Below, piece by piece: positions 45,382-54,926 of a DNA stretch of 64,000 nucleotides (its first letter is position 1; the number at the start of each line of letters is the position of its first letter). This DNA comes from Arenibacter aquaticus (GTDB lineage: Bacteria > Bacteroidota > Bacteroidia > Flavobacteriales > Flavobacteriaceae). The position numbers were made by a program, and so were the translations under genes. Location: NCBI RefSeq assembly GCF_003957295.1, contig NZ_RQPJ01000001.1:744001-808000 (forward strand), given 5' to 3'. The notes under the pieces are model-generated. The model saw only the letters and a list, made by a program, of their open reading frames with translations. It ran no database searches and was not told where the DNA came from.

Positions 45382-46947
45382 CTAAGGTGTTCCAATGTCC
45401 ACTTTTACCAATTGCTTTTTGTTACCTCTTTTAGCGTAGTACAAAAGGCTATTGTTCTCTTGGTCCTTCAAAGGCATGGAAACCATTAAAGGGAGTCGGG
45501 CTTCACGGTCATCTATTACTTTTTCGTAGCTGATTCTCCCTTCTTCGTCCAAGCGTATCATAAAAACATTTCGGTTCCTGCTAAGACCTTGCTTAAAAAT
45601 CAGCCTTTCGCCACTCAACAATTGCGGATTCTCCGCGGCCGTACTTATAAGATAATAGGTATTATCCCCACGGGCAAAAGAGCTATATGAAGTATATGCG
45701 GCATCTCCTTGGGTAACCTCCGACTTATTTATGTTTCTGGCCCATATAATATCCCCATTCTTGTTTAATTTGGCACTTACAATATCATTGTAGTGAAACC
45801 TTTCTATTTTTACCCTAGAGCCAGTAGGATCCTGCTGTACACTGGAGGTCACAAAATATTCCTCGGCATTGAAAAGAATGTCATTGTCATCTGTAATGCT
45901 TACATTCTTAAACACTAGATTTTTAATCTCGGTTCCCTCTCCCCTACCAAACTTATCATCCATAAACTGCTGTGAGAAGGGGTTATATTTCTTTTCTTTA
46001 ATTGCCAAGGAGTTTTTATCCAATTCAAAATAGGCCAAGCCATTATACCTATTGTCCTTTCTATCTGCATAAAAGCCAACACAAACCAATTTATTATCGA
46101 TCAGAATAGGTTTCAAGGCCTCTGAAAATCTCCCCGGATCGTCAAAGGTCTGTGTTGTGCCACTATTATTGGAAATTTTCAACAGTTCGTATTGAAATTT
46201 ACGATCGGTTACAGCAAAACGTTTCTTTTTATAAAAGGCCTTTCCTACCAAATACACCTGTTCTAGATTCTTGGAAGTCACAACATTTTCCCAGGCATAA
46301 TTCTTTTCTTCTATCTGATCGGAAAAATCATATTCAGCCAACTTGTTCAAACCGCTGTTAAACAAATAAATAAAATGTCTTTCATCACGTCCTTTTTTAA
46401 AGTGGGTGCTAATAACGAAGGCCGACTTATTCTCGTTGAAAAAGGTGGCTGTGGTAAAGCCAGATGAAAAATTTCTTCTATAGTAATTATGGGCCGTAGG
46501 ACTAGTAACCTCTTCAGAGGGAATGGAAAGAATTGTTTTGGTCACAAAATTGAAATTTCCAATAGGACTACTGTGTACCACGTAGTCATAAGATCCCTTG
46601 CTTGCAACATATTTTAAGAGCAGCAGATGCAATTGACCGTTTTTCACAAAGGCGTTTACAAAATCTACCCCCTTCATTTTGTAATTATACTCCCCAATTA
46701 ATTCCAGATCCTTATTGTAATGTTCAATAAAATAGCCCTTGGGTTTTAGTATAATTCCCGTATAGTAGGACCTTACCAGAATGGAACCTCCCATGCCGTC
46801 ATCAGAAATCTCCAAGAGGTTGGAATACTTATACCTATCGTTATATTTCTCTCCAAAGCTATATTTTATGGGCATTTCCTGAGCATTTGTCAAGAAGATA
46901 AAAGACGTGAAGAATACAAGTGACCCAAGAATTTTCCTAAGATTCAT
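45382..46947 (-). CDS. Exported protein of unknown function
   Basis: A 521-residue secreted or periplasmic protein. The signal peptide is MNLRKILGSLVFFTSFIFLT followed by NAQ. The rest is rich in short beta-strands separated by polar turns (LLEISDDGMGGSILVRSYY, YVVHSSPIGNFNFVTK, and SAKLNKNGDIIWARNINKSE), compatible with a beta-propeller, but no repeat signature is clear. The longer TTG start at 46965 is less likely. It starts 22 bases after an enoyl-CoA hydratase gene on the same strand. Confidence 0.7.
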   Translation of the reverse strand: MNLRKILGSLVFFTSFIFLTNAQEMPIKYSFGEKYNDRYKYSNLLEISDDGMGGSILVRSYYTGIILKPKGYFIEHYNKDLELIGEYNYKMKGVDFVNAFVKNGQLHLLLLKYVASKGSYDYVVHSSPIGNFNFVTKTILSIPSEEVTSPTAHNYYRRNFSSGFTTATFFNENKSAFVISTHFKKGRDERHFIYLFNSGLNKLAEYDFSDQIEEKNYAWENVVTSKNLEQVYLVGKAFYKKKRFAVTDRKFQYELLKISNNSGTTQTFDDPGRFSEALKPILIDNKLVCVGFYADRKDNRYNGLAYFELDKNSLAIKEKKYNPFSQQFMDDKFGRGEGTEIKNLVFKNVSITDDNDILFNAEEYFVTSSVQQDPTGSRVKIERFHYNDIVSAKLNKNGDIIWARNINKSEVTQGDAAYTSYSSFARGDNTYYLISTAAENPQLLSGERLIFKQGLSRNRNVFMIRLDEEGRISYEKVIDDREARLPLMVSMPLKDQENNSLLYYAKRGNKKQLVKVDIGTP

Positions 46948-46968
46948 AACAAGATATTTAATCAAGGG

Positions 46969-47751
46969 TTAAGCTCCGGGGAAGTCGGCCTTACGTTTTT
47001 CAAGGAAGGCCTCTGTGCCTTCCTTAAAATCAGCGGTTCCAAAGCAGCTGCCAAAAGCCTCTATTTCTGTCTTAAACCCATTAATGCTATTGTTAAAACC
47101 AGCATTTACCGCTTTTATTGCGTAGCCGATTGCAACTGGGGAGTTTTTCGATATCCTGCTTGCCAACTTTTCACAAAGATCCAACAAATGTTCTTGTTCC
47201 ACCACTTGGTTTACCAGTCCGTATTCCAAAGCCCTAGCGGCGTCTATCATCCCAGCGGTAAGAATCATTTCCATGGCTCTGCCCCTACCAATAAGTTGTG
47301 GTAGGCGCTGAGTACCTCCATAACCAGGTATAACCCCCAAGGAAACCTCGGGCAAGCCCATTCTAGCGTTGTGGCTGGCTACCCTAAAATGACATGACAT
47401 GGCCAATTCCAGTCCACCTCCCAAGGCAAAACCGTTCACGGCCGCAATGACCGGTTTACTTAAATTCTCTACAAAATCGAACAATTTCCGCTGGCCTTCA
47501 AGCGCTAATCTCTCCCCTTCCTCTTGCGAAAAATTAGAAAATTCAGAAATATCGGCCCCTGCCACAAAGGCCTTTTCTCCACTACCGGTCAATACAATTA
47601 CCTTGGTGTCCCCATCCTCTTCCAAGACCTTAAATACCTGGTGCAATTCCTCTATGGTAGCACTATTTAACGCGTTTAGTTTGGATGGCCTATTTATGGT
47701 AATCAAGGATACCTTTGAATCCGTTTCCACCAATAAATTTTGATATTGCAT
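46969..47751 (-). CDS. Enoyl-CoA hydratase/isomerase family protein
   Basis: A 260-residue crotonase-fold enzyme. The oxyanion-hole motifs are KAFVAGADISEF (about 60-71) and VNGFALGGGLELAMSCHFRV (about 102-121). The catalytic Glu pair is at the usual places: one in GGGLELAMS, the other in LPEVSLGVIPGYGGTQRLP (about 132-150). It probably hydrates 2-enoyl-CoA in beta-oxidation or amino-acid breakdown. Full length; the start is ATG at 47751. Confidence 0.95.
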   Translation of the reverse strand: MQYQNLLVETDSKVSLITINRPSKLNALNSATIEELHQVFKVLEEDGDTKVIVLTGSGEKAFVAGADISEFSNFSQEEGERLALEGQRKLFDFVENLSKPVIAAVNGFALGGGLELAMSCHFRVASHNARMGLPEVSLGVIPGYGGTQRLPQLIGRGRAMEMILTAGMIDAARALEYGLVNQVVEQEHLLDLCEKLASRISKNSPVAIGYAIKAVNAGFNNSINGFKTEIEAFGSCFGTADFKEGTEAFLEKRKADFPGA

Positions 47752-47838
47752 TGTTTTATAATTTAGTTGTTAGTCCTTTTAAATTCTCATGAAAACCACT
47801 TAGACAATTACAGCCTTAGTGAAAATATATTGATCTGC

Positions 47839-49293
47839 CTAGTCCTTTGCCAAGGGAAAATGCACCGTAAAAACCGTCCCCTTATCTTCTTGGGATACAA
47901 ATTGAATACTACCGTTATAGGTTTCCACAATATTTTTAACCATTCCCAGGCCTAGGCCCATTCCACTGGTCTTAGTAGTAAATTTGGGCTCAAACACTTT
48001 TTCTTTGGACTCCATAGGTATTCCTACCCCATTATCCCCTACGGTAATCTTAACATAATCCCCGTCCTTGTTAACCGTCACCAACACACTGGGCTCCTCT
48101 AGCCCAGCAATGGCCTGGGTAGCATTCTTAACCAAGTTGGTCACCACTCGAATGAGCTGTGTACGGTCTAATTTAGCTATTATCTCCTCCTCATCCGAAG
48201 AAAACTGGATATAGTTTTCATCAAATATATCAACCGCCATTTTTACGATCTTCACCACATTCAGTGTTTCGTTCTGCTGGGCAGGCATTTTAGCAAAGTT
48301 GGAAAAAGCCGAAGCTATGCTACTCATAGTGTCTATTTGCTGAATCAAGGTCTTGGAGTATTCAGACACCTTTTTCTTTATATCCGGGTCATTGGGATCA
48401 AACTTCCTTTCAAAGTTTTGAACACTCAATCTCATTGGTGTGAGTGGATTCTTTATCTCATGGGCCACTTGTTTGGCCATCTCACGCCATGCCTGCTCCC
48501 GCTCTCCTTTGGCCAGTTTGGCCGCACTAATTTCCAACTCATCAATCATTTCATTATAAGAGGTGATCAACTTCCCAATTTCCTCACTGGGATTTTCTAT
48601 GATTATTTTCTCATTCCTCTTGGTCAGGTCAGTCTGATCCAACCTATCGGAAATAGTCTGCAAAGACCTGGTAATATACTTCGAAATTAAATATGCCAAC
48701 CCAATAGCCAATAGCATCAGTAGGAGGTACGCTCCGGTAAGCCTTAATAAGATTTCCTTTAACTCCTTGTCATTAAAGGAATTATCCTCAAAATAAGGGA
48801 GATTCAATATCCCTACATGTTTAAATCTCCTATCATTAATATAAGTATAAGAAGCCTGATAATGGTACCCTGCAGCCGACTTTTGCTCCACGTATCGCTT
48901 TGTGGGCGTGCTAGCCAATTTGTTCAACACCTCTGCATCCAAACAGGTAGATATTGAATCTATTTCAAATTTGGGCCTGGAGCTCTTAATGAGCTGGCCC
49001 TGCAAGTCATATATGTTAAAATTAATATTCTGAACCAAGGCAATCTCATAGATCTCATCCTTAAAAATATGCCCTAAATTTTCCGTAGTGACCGGATAAG
49101 TAGTTTTTTGCAGCACCAGATCAATACTCTGCTTTATCTGCTCTTCCTTACGCTCCATTCGTTCAGCATGGTAATCCCTATTTTGCTCACTGTATTGATA
49201 AATGGTAACCGAAGCAATAAGAATAAAGGCAACGATCACCCAAAAGATCATGGAAACAAAAATTCGGGAACGCAATGAAATATTCGTCAGCAA
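47839..49293 (-). CDS. HAMP-containing sensor histidine kinase, orphan
   Basis: A 484-residue membrane kinase: TM1 (about 12-32), periplasmic sensor (about 33-165), TM2 (about 166-188), HAMP (about 188-245), HisKA with [20 protein letters not shown] (phospho-accepting His about 282) and HATPase with [21 protein letters not shown] and [12 protein letters not shown]. No response regulator is adjacent, so the partner is elsewhere. The first in-frame start is TTG at 49293; the next is ATG at 49251, which would shorten the basic n-region. TTG is preferred. Confidence 0.92.
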   Translation of the reverse strand: MLTNISLRSRIFVSMIFWVIVAFILIASVTIYQYSEQNRDYHAERMERKEEQIKQSIDLVLQKTTYPVTTENLGHIFKDEIYEIALVQNINFNIYDLQGQLIKSSRPKFEIDSISTCLDAEVLNKLASTPTKRYVEQKSAAGYHYQASYTYINDRRFKHVGILNLPYFEDNSFNDKELKEILLRLTGAYLLLMLLAIGLAYLISKYITRSLQTISDRLDQTDLTKRNEKIIIENPSEEIGKLITSYNEMIDELEISAAKLAKGEREQAWREMAKQVAHEIKNPLTPMRLSVQNFERKFDPNDPDIKKKVSEYSKTLIQQIDTMSSIASAFSNFAKMPAQQNETLNVVKIVKMAVDIFDENYIQFSSDEEEIIAKLDRTQLIRVVTNLVKNATQAIAGLEEPSVLVTVNKDGDYVKITVGDNGVGIPMESKEKVFEPKFTTKTSGMGLGLGMVKNIVETYNGSIQFVSQEDKGTVFTVHFPLAKD

Positions 49294-49364
49294 TTGAAAT
49301 TAATTTTTATAATAAAGGTAGCAATTATCAAGCCAAAACAAATCAACAATACATTGAAGTAAAC

Positions 49365-49916
49365 TTAGGCATCCGGGTTTTTATCACGGATCCGTTTATA
49401 GAGTTTAATGCCCAACATTAACAATACGCCCAAGCCTACAATCCCCACAACACCAAAAATCCAATTAAAGGTTCCTTTTAAAATCACCAAAAAAACCACG
49501 GCAAACAGTATTAAGGTGGCCCCTTCATTCCATATGCGCATAAATTTTGAAGTATATCTTACCTCATCCCGCTGTAATTGTTTAAAGATCTGATGATTTT
49601 TTAGGTGATAGGCAATTAGTAAGAGTACAAAGACAAGCTTAATGTGCATCCATGGTTGCTGTAACCATGCAGGATACAATATCAACAACCAAATAGCAAA
49701 GAAGGTTGCCAAAACAGCGGAGGGCCAGGTAATAATAAACCATAGGCGCTTGGTCATCAGCTTTAACTGACGGGTTAGTATTTCCTTCTCCGGGGAGGAT
49801 TTTTGATTGGCCTCAATATGATAGATAAACAATCGCGGTATATAAAACAATCCCGCAAACCAGGTAACCACAAAAATAAGGTGCAAGGATTTAATATAAT
49901 TGTAATAATCGGTCAT
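49365..49916 (-). CDS. hemJ: HemJ/CopD-type membrane protein (probable protoporphyrinogen IX oxidase)
   Basis: A 183-residue membrane protein with four to five helices and the HemJ pattern: a His in the first helix (YYNYIKSLHLIFVVTWFAGL), YIPRLFIYH, KRLWFIITWPSA and LQQPWMHIKLVFVLLLIAYH. HemJ oxidises protoporphyrinogen IX in haem synthesis. ATG at 49916 fits the family start; the 45-codon extension to 50051 looks spurious. Ferrochelatase lies 2.5 kb away, which supports a haem role. A generic CopD-family protein is the alternative. Confidence 0.8.
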   Translation of the reverse strand: MTDYYNYIKSLHLIFVVTWFAGLFYIPRLFIYHIEANQKSSPEKEILTRQLKLMTKRLWFIITWPSAVLATFFAIWLLILYPAWLQQPWMHIKLVFVLLLIAYHLKNHQIFKQLQRDEVRYTSKFMRIWNEGATLILFAVVFLVILKGTFNWIFGVVGIVGLGVLLMLGIKLYKRIRDKNPDA

Positions 49917-50173
49917 AAGTAGACAATTGTACGGTAAAGATAGTAGACGCATTAATATAAAACTAATCTTTGGCCCCCAAGCGCTTTTCATCTTTATAAA
50001 CAATGTCTCATATACCGAAGCAATACTTAAGCCCCCGGGTTTTTCCTTCATATTTCACCCACAATTCCTTAACCCCAATAAGGAAGGGCAGCAGCAATGA
50101 AATTTTGAACTGTGCAAGGGACTATATTTATAACATGTACGGGATTCCCTATAAAGTTCCGTAATTTAGGTAC

Positions 50174-50959
50174 ATGCAAAAAAAATTATCCATTATAAAC
50201 CTAATATCAGTGATTTTGGTCATTGCCGTTAATTATGCATCACAAGCCCTGAAAATTAACGATACCACTATTGGGGAAACAAGTCAGCGGTATACCAATC
50301 TTTTTACCCCTGCCAGTTATGCATTTGCTATTTGGGGCCTTATCTTTTTAGGCTTAATGGCCTATGCCCTTTATCAAATAAAAGTTGTTGTATTTGACAG
50401 GAAAGAACTGGCGTATATAGAACAGACCGGGTATTGGTTTGCCATTGCCAATGTGCTAAATGCCCTATGGGTCATTGTTTTTGCCTATGATTACATGGGC
50501 CTAACGGTTGTTATTATTGCGGGAATACTATTCTCCCTTCTCAAAATTATTATCAACACCAACATGGAACGGTGGGATGCCCCCAAAGAAATAATAGCCT
50601 TTTCCTGGTGGCCCATATGTCTTTACGGCGGATGGATTACCGTAGCCACCATTGCCAATGTTGCCCTTTATCTCACCAAAATAGGTTGGAAGGGCGGATA
50701 TTTAACCGAACTACAATGGACCATTGTACTTATTGTCGTTGCCACGCTGATAAACCTGGTCATCATTTACAAAAGAAACATGCGCGAATTTGCAGCTGTT
50801 GGTGTCTGGGCACTGTTCGCAATTTATATTAGGCACCAAAACAGTTTGGAAATCTTGGCAAATACCGCATTGGCGTGTAGTGCAATTCTTTTGTCCGTAA
50901 TATTGTTCCACGGATACAGAAATAGAAAATCCAACCCCTTTTTTAAGTTTTTTAATTAG
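50174..50959 (+). CDS. TspO/MBR-like tryptophan-rich membrane protein
   Basis: A 261-residue membrane protein with about seven hydrophobic segments and many aromatic residues, notably FTPASYAFAIWGLIFLGLMA (about 45-64), ANVLNALWVIVFAYDYMG and IAFSWWPICLYGGWITVATI. The FxPPxxxFxxxW-like element places it in the TspO-related superfamily, in the longer subgroup (TspO itself is about 160 residues). TspO proteins bind porphyrins and cholesterol-like ligands. It lies between hemJ and hemH on the opposite strand. Confidence 0.7.
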   Translation: MQKKLSIINLISVILVIAVNYASQALKINDTTIGETSQRYTNLFTPASYAFAIWGLIFLGLMAYALYQIKVVVFDRKELAYIEQTGYWFAIANVLNALWVIVFAYDYMGLTVVIIAGILFSLLKIIINTNMERWDAPKEIIAFSWWPICLYGGWITVATIANVALYLTKIGWKGGYLTELQWTIVLIVVATLINLVIIYKRNMREFAAVGVWALFAIYIRHQNSLEILANTALACSAILLSVILFHGYRNRKSNPFFKFFN

Positions 50960-51000
50960 TAATAAACCGCTTGTTTACCTATTGCTTTCATATTGACTGC

Positions 51001-52389
51001 CTAGGCTTGGTGTTCTACCAAAGTGGTTTGTATCTCTTTCCTCAAGAAAAAACCTGTAACCAGGGTAGCTAGGACATCTGCGATGGGAAAGGAAATCCAC
51101 ACCCCTAGTTCCCCTAGGTAATTTGGCAAAATTAATATAAGTGGTATAAAAAAGAAGCCTTGCCGGCTCAAGGTCAGCAATAGTGCGGGTACGGCTTTTC
51201 CGATAGCTTGAAAGTAAGCTGCACCGATCAATTGAACGGCTATTATGGGAGTTGCCGCAAATACCAAGCGCATGGCAGAGGGGGTGTGTTCCAACACAAA
51301 AGCATTCATGGCGAGTTCATGGGACGACATATCGGGGCGGTCACTTAAAAACAGTGCCGCGATGCCTTCCGGAAAGATCATTAACCCTATAAATACAATA
51401 AATGCCAGACCTGCAGCATACCGGATGGCGGTATTAATGGATTCTCGTACTCTTTGGTATTTTTTTGCACCATAGTTAAAACCTGCAATAGGCAAAAAGC
51501 CTTGGGTGACGCCAAAAACAGGGAAGAGCGCAAACATGAGCATCCTACCAATAATGGCATAGACAGCAATCATAGCTTCACCACCTAAGCCAAAGAGGAT
51601 ATTGTTCATCAACAAATAAATTAGGCTGATTACTGCTTGCCTGGACAAGGTTACGAAGCCCAAAGCACCTATTTCCCTTAATATAGCTCCATCCAGTCCA
51701 AAATGGGACCAATTGAGCTTTAATTCGGAATTTTTGGATAGAAAAAAATACAGTATATAGGCAAAACACAGAAAATATCCAATAGTGGTAGCCCAGGCAG
51801 CACCTTCCATACCCCAATCCAGAAGATAGATAAAGATATAATCCATTAAGAGATTACCAACCGAAGGAATTATCATGGCATTCATGGCAAACCTTGGTTT
51901 CCCCTCTGCCCGGATTACGGTATTGCCCATCATACAAAGCGCCAAAAAGGGCACTCCGTACAATACAATGATATAGTAAATCTTTGCCGAGGCAAATATC
52001 TCACCCTTTCCACCGAAAATTGGAATAAGACTGTCTACATAATACAGTCCCAGTATTACCATGGAAATGGTGACCAAAAGCGTTAAGGCTATTTGATTTC
52101 CGAAGGTCTTTAAGGCTTTTTGTTTGTTACCTTCCCCTAATGCCCGGGAAATAATGCTAGAACCACCAATACCTATGGCCATTCCCAGGGCAGCAATAAA
52201 AAAAGACACTGGCAGTACTACATTTATGGCAGCAATGGCAATAGATCCTATCCAGTTCCCAACGAAGATAGAATCGACCAGTACGTTCAGGGACATGACC
52301 AATATACCTATAGCAGCCGGTACCGCCTGCTTAACAAGTAATTTACCTATTGGCTCACTGCCCAGTTGTTCTGCAGAAACCCTTGCCAT
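51001..52389 (-). CDS. MATE family efflux transporter
   Basis: A 462-residue inner-membrane carrier with about 12 hydrophobic segments. The N-terminal ASVEQLGSEPIGKLLVKQAV-type start, PVSFFIAALGMAIGIGGSS (about 58), and the second-half motif FGVTQGFLPIAGFNYGAKKY (about 275-294) are typical of the bacterial MATE family (NorM/DinF-like). It would extrude a cationic or organic compound using H+ or Na+. Its start codon overlaps the hemH stop by one base (TAATG), suggesting a haem- or porphyrin-linked role, by inference. Confidence 0.9.
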   Translation of the reverse strand: MARVSAEQLGSEPIGKLLVKQAVPAAIGILVMSLNVLVDSIFVGNWIGSIAIAAINVVLPVSFFIAALGMAIGIGGSSIISRALGEGNKQKALKTFGNQIALTLLVTISMVILGLYYVDSLIPIFGGKGEIFASAKIYYIIVLYGVPFLALCMMGNTVIRAEGKPRFAMNAMIIPSVGNLLMDYIFIYLLDWGMEGAAWATTIGYFLCFAYILYFFLSKNSELKLNWSHFGLDGAILREIGALGFVTLSRQAVISLIYLLMNNILFGLGGEAMIAVYAIIGRMLMFALFPVFGVTQGFLPIAGFNYGAKKYQRVRESINTAIRYAAGLAFIVFIGLMIFPEGIAALFLSDRPDMSSHELAMNAFVLEHTPSAMRLVFAATPIIAVQLIGAAYFQAIGKAVPALLLTLSRQGFFFIPLILILPNYLGELGVWISFPIADVLATLVTGFFLRKEIQTTLVEHQA

Positions 52390-53420
52390 TATACTGGAAG
52401 TGTTTCCTTAAGCTCCCAGTCTTTTATCCACTTCACCATTACATCTACCCAATCTTGGTTGTCGTTAAGACAAGGTATGTGCTTATAATCTTCCCCACCG
52501 GCTTCCTGGAACTGATGCTTCCCTTCCATGGCAATCTCCTCCAAGGTTTCCAAACAATCCGCCACAAAGGCCGGCGTAATGACAGCCAAGCGCTTAATAC
52601 CTTCTTTTGGAAAACGCTCAAACTCATAATCGGTATACGGCTTTAGCCAAGGGTCATTGGGGAGCCTGGACTGAAAGGACAGACTCACCTTATCATTGGA
52701 AAGGCCAAGATTTTCCTTTACTTTTTCGGTCATCTCATAACACTGATGGCGATAACAGGTATGATGTGCCACCGAATTGGTCTTACAACAGTTGCTATCT
52801 ATCTTGCAATGGAATTTTGTGGGGTCGGACTTCTTTATATGCCTTTCCGGAATACCATGGTAAGAAAACAAAATATGATCGTACTTAAAATCCTTGAGCC
52901 CCTCAGCTATGCTTTTGGAAAGAACATCTATATAGTCCTCGTTCTTATAGAAGGCAGGAAGTGTGGTAATGGCCATATCTGGAAAAAACTCATCCTTGAC
53001 CTGCATGGCCTTGACCACTACAGTTTCAAAGGAGGACATAGCGTAGTGAGGGTACAATGGCACCAACAACACCTCATCCACACCTTTTGCATGAAGTTCC
53101 TGCATTGCTTTCTTGATGGTCATACTCCCATACCGCATTCCTAAGGCAACGGGGATTTGGGTCTTCTGCTTCACCTTTTGGCTAAAACGTTCCGATATAA
53201 CAATGAGGGGAGAGCCTTCTTCCCACCATATTTTCCGGTAGGCCTCGGCCGATTTTTTAGGTCTTGTCCGCAAAATAATCCCCCTAACTATAATGTTTCT
53301 CAACCATAAAGGCACATCTATCACCCTTTCATCCATTAAAAACTCGTCCAAATACGGCTTTACATCCTTAGGTGTGGGACTATCAGGGGAACCTAGGTTT
53401 ACCAACAAAACTCCTTTCAT
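52389..53420 (-). CDS. hemH: Ferrochelatase
   Basis: A 343-residue enzyme that inserts Fe2+ into protoporphyrin IX, the last step of the protohaem pathway. Landmarks are KGVLLVNLGSPDSPTPKDVK at the N-terminus, VLLVPLYPHYAMSSFETV (about 117), ILFSYHGIPERHIKKSDP with the catalytic His (about 187), the Cys-containing segment CKTNSVAHHTCYRHQCY, and SFQSRLPNDPWLKPYTD. FVADCLETLEEI completes the family pattern. It is coupled by a one-base overlap to the MATE gene. Confidence 0.96.
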   Translation of the reverse strand: MKGVLLVNLGSPDSPTPKDVKPYLDEFLMDERVIDVPLWLRNIIVRGIILRTRPKKSAEAYRKIWWEEGSPLIVISERFSQKVKQKTQIPVALGMRYGSMTIKKAMQELHAKGVDEVLLVPLYPHYAMSSFETVVVKAMQVKDEFFPDMAITTLPAFYKNEDYIDVLSKSIAEGLKDFKYDHILFSYHGIPERHIKKSDPTKFHCKIDSNCCKTNSVAHHTCYRHQCYEMTEKVKENLGLSNDKVSLSFQSRLPNDPWLKPYTDYEFERFPKEGIKRLAVITPAFVADCLETLEEIAMEGKHQFQEAGGEDYKHIPCLNDNQDWVDVMVKWIKDWELKETLPV

Positions 53421-53725
53421 CTTACTATTTTAAACTGTTACTTTCCAGACAAAAATAACATTTGCACAGGAACTATAATTTAATTCCCATAATTTGTTTT
53501 TCTATACGGCCATAGATAATTCCAATTGATAGGCTTTATTGAATGTCCAAGTCAATTAAATACCGAAAAGTATAATAGTTGAATTGAAAACCTAACTACA
53601 ATAGCCATTAAGAAGTGTTCTGGAATGTTTACTACAAAATTTCCAACAACGATAAAACCTATACCGATTAGGGTTCATATATTAACTGGTTTTTAGTATG
53701 TTACAAAACCTAAAACTGCAACTAA
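53421..53725. other. 305-bp divergent intergenic region
   Basis: AT-rich DNA between hemH and the mscS-like gene; it should contain both promoters. No clear -7 match, hairpin or credible ORF was seen. Confidence 0.35.
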
Positions 53726-54814
53726 ATGGAAAATATTCTGAAAAATGTAGACAATGAAACATTGATATATGCCTCGGCAACCTTTGTTCTTTTGGCCGTA
53801 CTGTATATCCTCATCACCTACACCCTGCGAAAATTGGGAAGGAATCCAAAATACCTAATCCCAAAAGATGCCATGAAAAGGGTTATGAATCCGTTATTAA
53901 TATTGTTCCTGTCCTTATTGATCCGATCAAAATCTATACATTCCCTCTTACTTTTAAGCGATTTTAGCCCTACCATCACTAAAATAAGCACCATATTGAT
54001 CATATTTTCTATCACTTGGCTTATAATAGTGGCACTAAAAATTACCAAGAAGCTAATTGTGCATAATTATGACGTGGAGGCTTCGGACAATTTAAGAGCG
54101 AGAAAGATATACACCCAATTCAATATCTTGGAGCGCATTTTTATATTCCTCATTATAATTTTGGCCCTTGGGGCCGCCTTAATGAGTTTTGAAAGTATAC
54201 GGGAAGTTGGGATAAGTGTCTTTGCCTCTGCCGGGGTAGCCGGTATTATAATAGGATTCTCTGCCCAAAAACTCATAGGTACCATTTTAGCCGGAATACA
54301 GATTGCCATCACCCAGCCCATAAAATTTGACGACGTTGTGGTGGTTGAGGGGGAATGGGGGCGTATAGAAGAAATAACCTTGACCTATGTGGTTGTCAAT
54401 ATTTGGGATAAAAGGCGACTTATAGTGCCTACCACTTATTTTATAGAGACCCCTTTTCAGAATTGGACAAAAACCTCGTCCGACATATTGGGAACCGTCT
54501 ATCTCCATACAGATTATCGGGTTCCTTTTAAGGAGCTCAGGGAAGAATTAACCCGCATCTTAAAGGATACCCATCTTTGGGACGGCAAGGTAAACGTGCT
54601 ACAGGTCACAGACTCCAAGCCACAGAGCGTGGAAATAAGGGCTCTTATGAGCGCAGTGGACTCCCCCACCGCTTGGGACCTGCGTGTGCTGGTCAGGGAA
54701 AAATTAATTAGCTTTTTACAACAAAATTATCCGGAGAGTTTAGCCCACTCCCGTGTTTACATTGCCCAAGGCACTGAGGTTAAGAACAATATAAAAGAAG
54801 ACAAAAACAACTAA
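53726..54814 (+). CDS. MscS family mechanosensitive ion channel
   Basis: A 362-residue channel. About four N-terminal hydrophobic segments precede the pore helix region VFASAGVAGIIIGFSAQKLI (about 170-189), the Gly/Ala-rich MscS TM3 hallmark, and TILAGIQIAITQPIKFDDVV. The cytoplasmic beta domain follows (GRIEEITLTYVVV, then RRLIVPTTYFIETPFQNWTK). The channel opens under membrane tension to release osmolytes. Start ATG at 53726; no close neighbour, 112 bases before the next gene. Confidence 0.9.
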   Translation: MENILKNVDNETLIYASATFVLLAVLYILITYTLRKLGRNPKYLIPKDAMKRVMNPLLILFLSLLIRSKSIHSLLLLSDFSPTITKISTILIIFSITWLIIVALKITKKLIVHNYDVEASDNLRARKIYTQFNILERIFIFLIIILALGAALMSFESIREVGISVFASAGVAGIIIGFSAQKLIGTILAGIQIAITQPIKFDDVVVVEGEWGRIEEITLTYVVVNIWDKRRLIVPTTYFIETPFQNWTKTSSDILGTVYLHTDYRVPFKELREELTRILKDTHLWDGKVNVLQVTDSKPQSVEIRALMSAVDSPTAWDLRVLVREKLISFLQQNYPESLAHSRVYIAQGTEVKNNIKEDKNN

Positions 54815-54926
54815 TACAAACGGTATAATTATTGATGGGTTAATACAAATAAAAAGTTAATTATGTACTAAGCTTTTATTTCTATAAAAATTATAGGCAT
54901 TTTTAACGCTTAATTTACAGATTGGT

